Shown here: piece by piece, positions 6,038 through 7,708 of the stretch
Layout of the letters: each line of letters begins with the position of its first letter
Numbering within the stretch: position 1 is the stretch's first letter
Origin: an uncultured Lachnospiraceae bacterium
Lineage (GTDB): Bacteria > Bacillota_A > Clostridia > Lachnospirales > Lachnospiraceae
Length of the DNA stretch: 7,708 nt
NCBI GenBank assembly: GCA_910587905.1
Contig: CAJUOF010000022.1
Span: 1 to 7,708, forward strand
Reading direction: 5' to 3'
Program-made: the position numbers and the translations under genes
Notes under the pieces: model-generated
What the model was told of the DNA's origin: nothing
The model's input: the letters and a program-made list of their open reading frames with translations, nothing else
Database searches by the model: none

Positions 6038-7426
6038 TCACAATCCCGCCTTTAAAAGTTTCCGGACCACTGCGTCGTCCGTCTCCACGCCCTCCGCCTT
6101 GAGCTCCTTAATCTTCTCCCCAAACTGGGGCAGATACTTCTCGTGGGCCACCAGAAGCTCATCCAGCACCCGCTTCCCTTCCCTCCCGCTGCGGATCAGC
6201 GGATTCAAGGTGAAGGCTTCCAGGGCCAGCCCGTAATCCCCGGTGACGGCCGCCTCGATCACGCATTCCTCCATGGCCTTCATCATCTGCAGCCACCCTC
6301 TTGCGGCCGGCGGGAAGGTCCCCCAGGCCACCGGCTCCGCCCCCCGGGCCGAGACGAGACAGGTCACCTCCACGACGGACTCCGGCGGCAGGCAGGCGAT
6401 GGCCCCCCGGTTCTCCGTGCTCACCGTCATCCGGCTCTGCTTGTTGTTGTAGATGGCGCTGATGCATTCGCAGGCCGTGTCGCTGTAATAGGCCCCGCCC
6501 CGTTTCTCAAGCTGCTTCGGCTTCTCCTTAAGCTCCGTGTTCCTGTAAAGCTCGAACAGCTCCTTCTCCACCTCAAGCATCTGCTCCGCCCTGGTGCCGC
6601 CTGCCTCAAATTCCTCCATGCTGTGGGAAAGCATCTCTTCTTCCATATAATAATAGCGGTGGTAACCGCAGGGAACCATCCCCATGGAGGAGAGCAGTTC
6701 CTTAGGGAAGGGCGCCTGGAAGATGTTCACCGGCGTCCCGCCGTTTCTCTCATTGATATGGGCGAGAAGCTTCCCCGTCACCTCGTTTCCCTCCCGGTCA
6801 AAGGCCCTGTGCCAGTGGAAATGATTGAGGCCCGCAAACTGGTAGATGAGATCCCCGGGCTTAAGCCCCAGGTTCTCCGGCTCCCGCATCTCGGCAATGC
6901 CCGGCACGTTGCACAGGCCGATGGTCTTCTTCCAGCCGAACTTGCGGATGGCCGCCTCCGTCACCATGCCGCTGGGATTGGTGAAATTGATGAGCCAGGC
7001 GTCCGGGCAGAGCTCCCCCATGTCCCGGATGATCTCCCCGATCACCGGGATGGTCCGGAAGGCCTTTAAGATACCGCCGGCCCCGTTGGTCTCCTGCCCC
7101 AGCATGCCGTGAAGGTCCGGGATCCGCTCGTCCTTGATCCTGGCCGGGAGCTGTCCCACCCGAAACTGGGTCGTCACGAAATCCGCCCCGGGAAGGGCCT
7201 CCCTCCGGTCAAGGGTCGTGTAGATCTTCACCGGATGACCGGCCCTCTCCCACATCCGCCTTGCAAATTCCCCCACGATCCGCAGCTTTTCCCTTCCCGG
7301 CTCCACGTCCACCAGCCAGATCTCCCAGACGGGCAGCTCCCCGTACCGTTTGATGAATCCCTCCATCAGCTCCGGCGTGTAGCTGCTCCCGCCGCCGATG
7401 GTCACGATCTTGATCCCATGCTTCAT
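6038..7426 (-). CDS. GH4 6-phospho-beta-glucosidase-type glycosidase
   Basis: A 462-residue cytosolic glycosidase of family GH4. Members need NAD+ and a divalent metal such as Mn2+ and cleave by a transient oxidation at C3 followed by elimination. The N-terminal Rossmann part shows VTIGGGSSYTPEL (8-20) and a WLVDVE segment with the NAD-ribose acid D40. Further along are FVTTQFRVG (83-91), FTNPSG (148-153), GLCNVPG (170-176) and GLNHFHWH (199-206), where C172 and H202 are the likely metal ligands. A YYY cluster (258-260) lies where the catalytic tyrosine is expected. CNVP, rather than the CHSV type of the alpha-enzymes, favours 6-phospho-beta-glucosidase activity. The sequence appears intact and of normal length. 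The ATG at 7426 has GGAGGAGG seven bases upstream. It is the first gene of the minus-strand operon; the expected product, glucose 6-phosphate, would enter glycolysis. Confidence 0.93.
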   Translation of the reverse strand: MKHGIKIVTIGGGSSYTPELMEGFIKRYGELPVWEIWLVDVEPGREKLRIVGEFARRMWERAGHPVKIYTTLDRREALPGADFVTTQFRVGQLPARIKDERIPDLHGMLGQETNGAGGILKAFRTIPVIGEIIRDMGELCPDAWLINFTNPSGMVTEAAIRKFGWKKTIGLCNVPGIAEMREPENLGLKPGDLIYQFAGLNHFHWHRAFDREGNEVTGKLLAHINERNGGTPVNIFQAPFPKELLSSMGMVPCGYHRYYYMEEEMLSHSMEEFEAGGTRAEQMLEVEKELFELYRNTELKEKPKQLEKRGGAYYSDTACECISAIYNNKQSRMTVSTENRGAIACLPPESVVEVTCLVSARGAEPVAWGTFPPAARGWLQMMKAMEECVIEAAVTGDYGLALEAFTLNPLIRSGREGKRVLDELLVAHEKYLPQFGEKIKELKAEGVETDDAVVRKLLKAGL

Positions 7427-7448
7427 AATGATGCCTCCTCCCTGCCAC

Positions 7449-7475
7449 GATCACTGCCATGATCCCCATCGATCA
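7449..7475. repeat. Three alternating GATCA half-sites, candidate operator
   Basis: GATCA (7449-7453), TGATC (7460-7464) and GATCA (7471-7475) follow each other at exactly 11-bp intervals, forming two overlapping inverted repeats with six-base spacers. The outer copies share CGATCAC as a direct repeat 22 bp apart. The block lies 23-49 bp before the GH4 start codon, between a candidate promoter and the ribosome binding site. That is where a repressor of the operon could bind. No known regulator consensus is recognised, and chance occurrence of a short GATC core is possible. Confidence 0.4.
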
Positions 7476-7500
7476 CAACAGAGCCTTTTCCATTTCCTAT

Positions 7501-7529
7501 AGCATAGCACAGAAAAAACGGCATTACAA
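7501..7529 (-). promoter_or_regulatory. Candidate proximal promoter of the GH4 operon
   Basis: On the minus strand TTGTAA (7529-7524) and TATGCT (7506-7501) are 17 bases apart. Transcription would begin near 7494 and give a leader of about 68 nt that includes the GATCA repeat block. Each hexamer matches the consensus at four of six positions, so this is only moderate evidence; its closeness to the gene favours it. Confidence 0.4.
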
Positions 7530-7603
7530 TCGACACCATAATTCCTGTTGTTTATTTTCCAAATGATTTTCCTGCAAAATAAAAAGTTGCAAATTGTTGA
7601 TAA

Positions 7604-7633
7604 TTAGTATATCTTTAGTATATAAACAATCAA
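7604..7633 (-). promoter_or_regulatory. Alternative distal promoter with tandem 9-bp repeat
   Basis: On the minus strand TTGATT (7633-7628) and TATACT (7611-7606) are separated by 16 bases. This -10 is part of a 9-base repeat TTAGTATAT (plus strand, 7604-7612 and 7615-7623), so a second TATACT lies 11 bp away. A start near 7599 would give a leader of about 170 nt for the GH4 gene. The surrounding sequence is AT-rich, which raises the chance of accidental matches. Confidence 0.35.
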
Positions 7634-7662
7634 GCATTCCTATAGAGAATGAAAATTGAACT

Positions 7663-7690
7663 TTGACAAAATAAAATCTCCCCGTATGAT
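7663..7690 (+). promoter_or_regulatory. Strong sigma-A promoter directed out of the window
   Basis: TTGACA (7663-7668) is a perfect -35 hexamer, followed after 16 bases by TATGAT (7685-7690), one base from the -10 consensus. It points rightwards, so a gene divergent from the GH4 operon should begin just beyond position 7708. No start codon with a ribosome binding site is seen before the window ends. In sugar operons of this kind a regulator or transporter gene often occupies that place, but none can be seen here. Confidence 0.65.
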
Positions 7691-7708
7691 GTATATGAGT
7701 TTAGCGAC

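Noticed and set aside
5255..6055. Long plus-strand open frame of 266 codons opposite the ROK gene
   Set aside because: It is the antisense shadow of a GC-rich coding sequence, rich in Pro, His, Gly and Arg with no motif; the ROK protein on the other strand is clearly real. The same applies to 6143-7069 and 7109-7462 opposite the GH4 gene.
1..7708. CRISPR array, tRNA, rRNA, integrase or insertion sequence
   Set aside because: No regularly spaced long direct repeats, tRNA-like cloverleaf, rRNA segment, or transposase/recombinase motif was recognised on either strand.

Overview
The window looks like the end of a draft contig from a Gram-positive, low-motility-type Firmicute, most likely a Clostridia member near Lachnospiraceae. 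This is inferred from a Firmicutes-type DUF1292 protein, a GHKL/LytTR two-component pair, strong GGAGG-type ribosome binding sites and a GH4/ROK sugar operon. I could not run any search, so the taxonomy is a judgement from gene content. The first 19 bases are not genomic: they match the 3' end of the Illumina read-1 adapter exactly, so genomic sequence begins at about position 20.

Left block, plus strand (20-2051): the 3' part of a metallo-beta-lactamase-fold hydrolase runs off the contig end. After a 44-nt gap comes an intact ychF ATPase gene with its start at 954. A strong GC hairpin (2059-2080) separates ychF from the convergent DUF1292 gene (2495-2100, minus), which has its own plausible promoter (2603-2575).

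Right block, minus strand, read right to left (7426 to 2729): a GH4 6-phospho-beta-glucosidase-type enzyme, a ROK-family sugar kinase, a LytTR response regulator, a GHKL sensor kinase, and a DUF1624 membrane acyltransferase-like protein. This block ends in a large inverted repeat that probably acts as a terminator (2722-2634). The GH4 enzyme and ROK kinase together suggest a route in which a beta-glucoside is phosphorylated inside the cell and then cleaved, giving glucose 6-phosphate plus the aglycone or a sugar. The regulator and kinase genes overlap by ATGA.

The main surprise is that both halves of the two-component system are broken. The response regulator has lost roughly its first 40 residues and its start codon, and its remaining receiver sequence begins at the stop codon of the ROK gene. 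The sensor kinase has an in-frame gap that removes the ATP-binding N-box while keeping the phospho-acceptor histidine and the GHGLGL glycine box. This is either genuine decay of the system or a set of assembly or amplification deletions; the untrimmed adapter makes the second option worth testing.

The right-hand intergenic region (7427-7708) is AT-rich. It carries a good sigma-A promoter pointing out of the window to the right, candidate promoters for the GH4 operon, and regularly spaced short repeats that may be operators.
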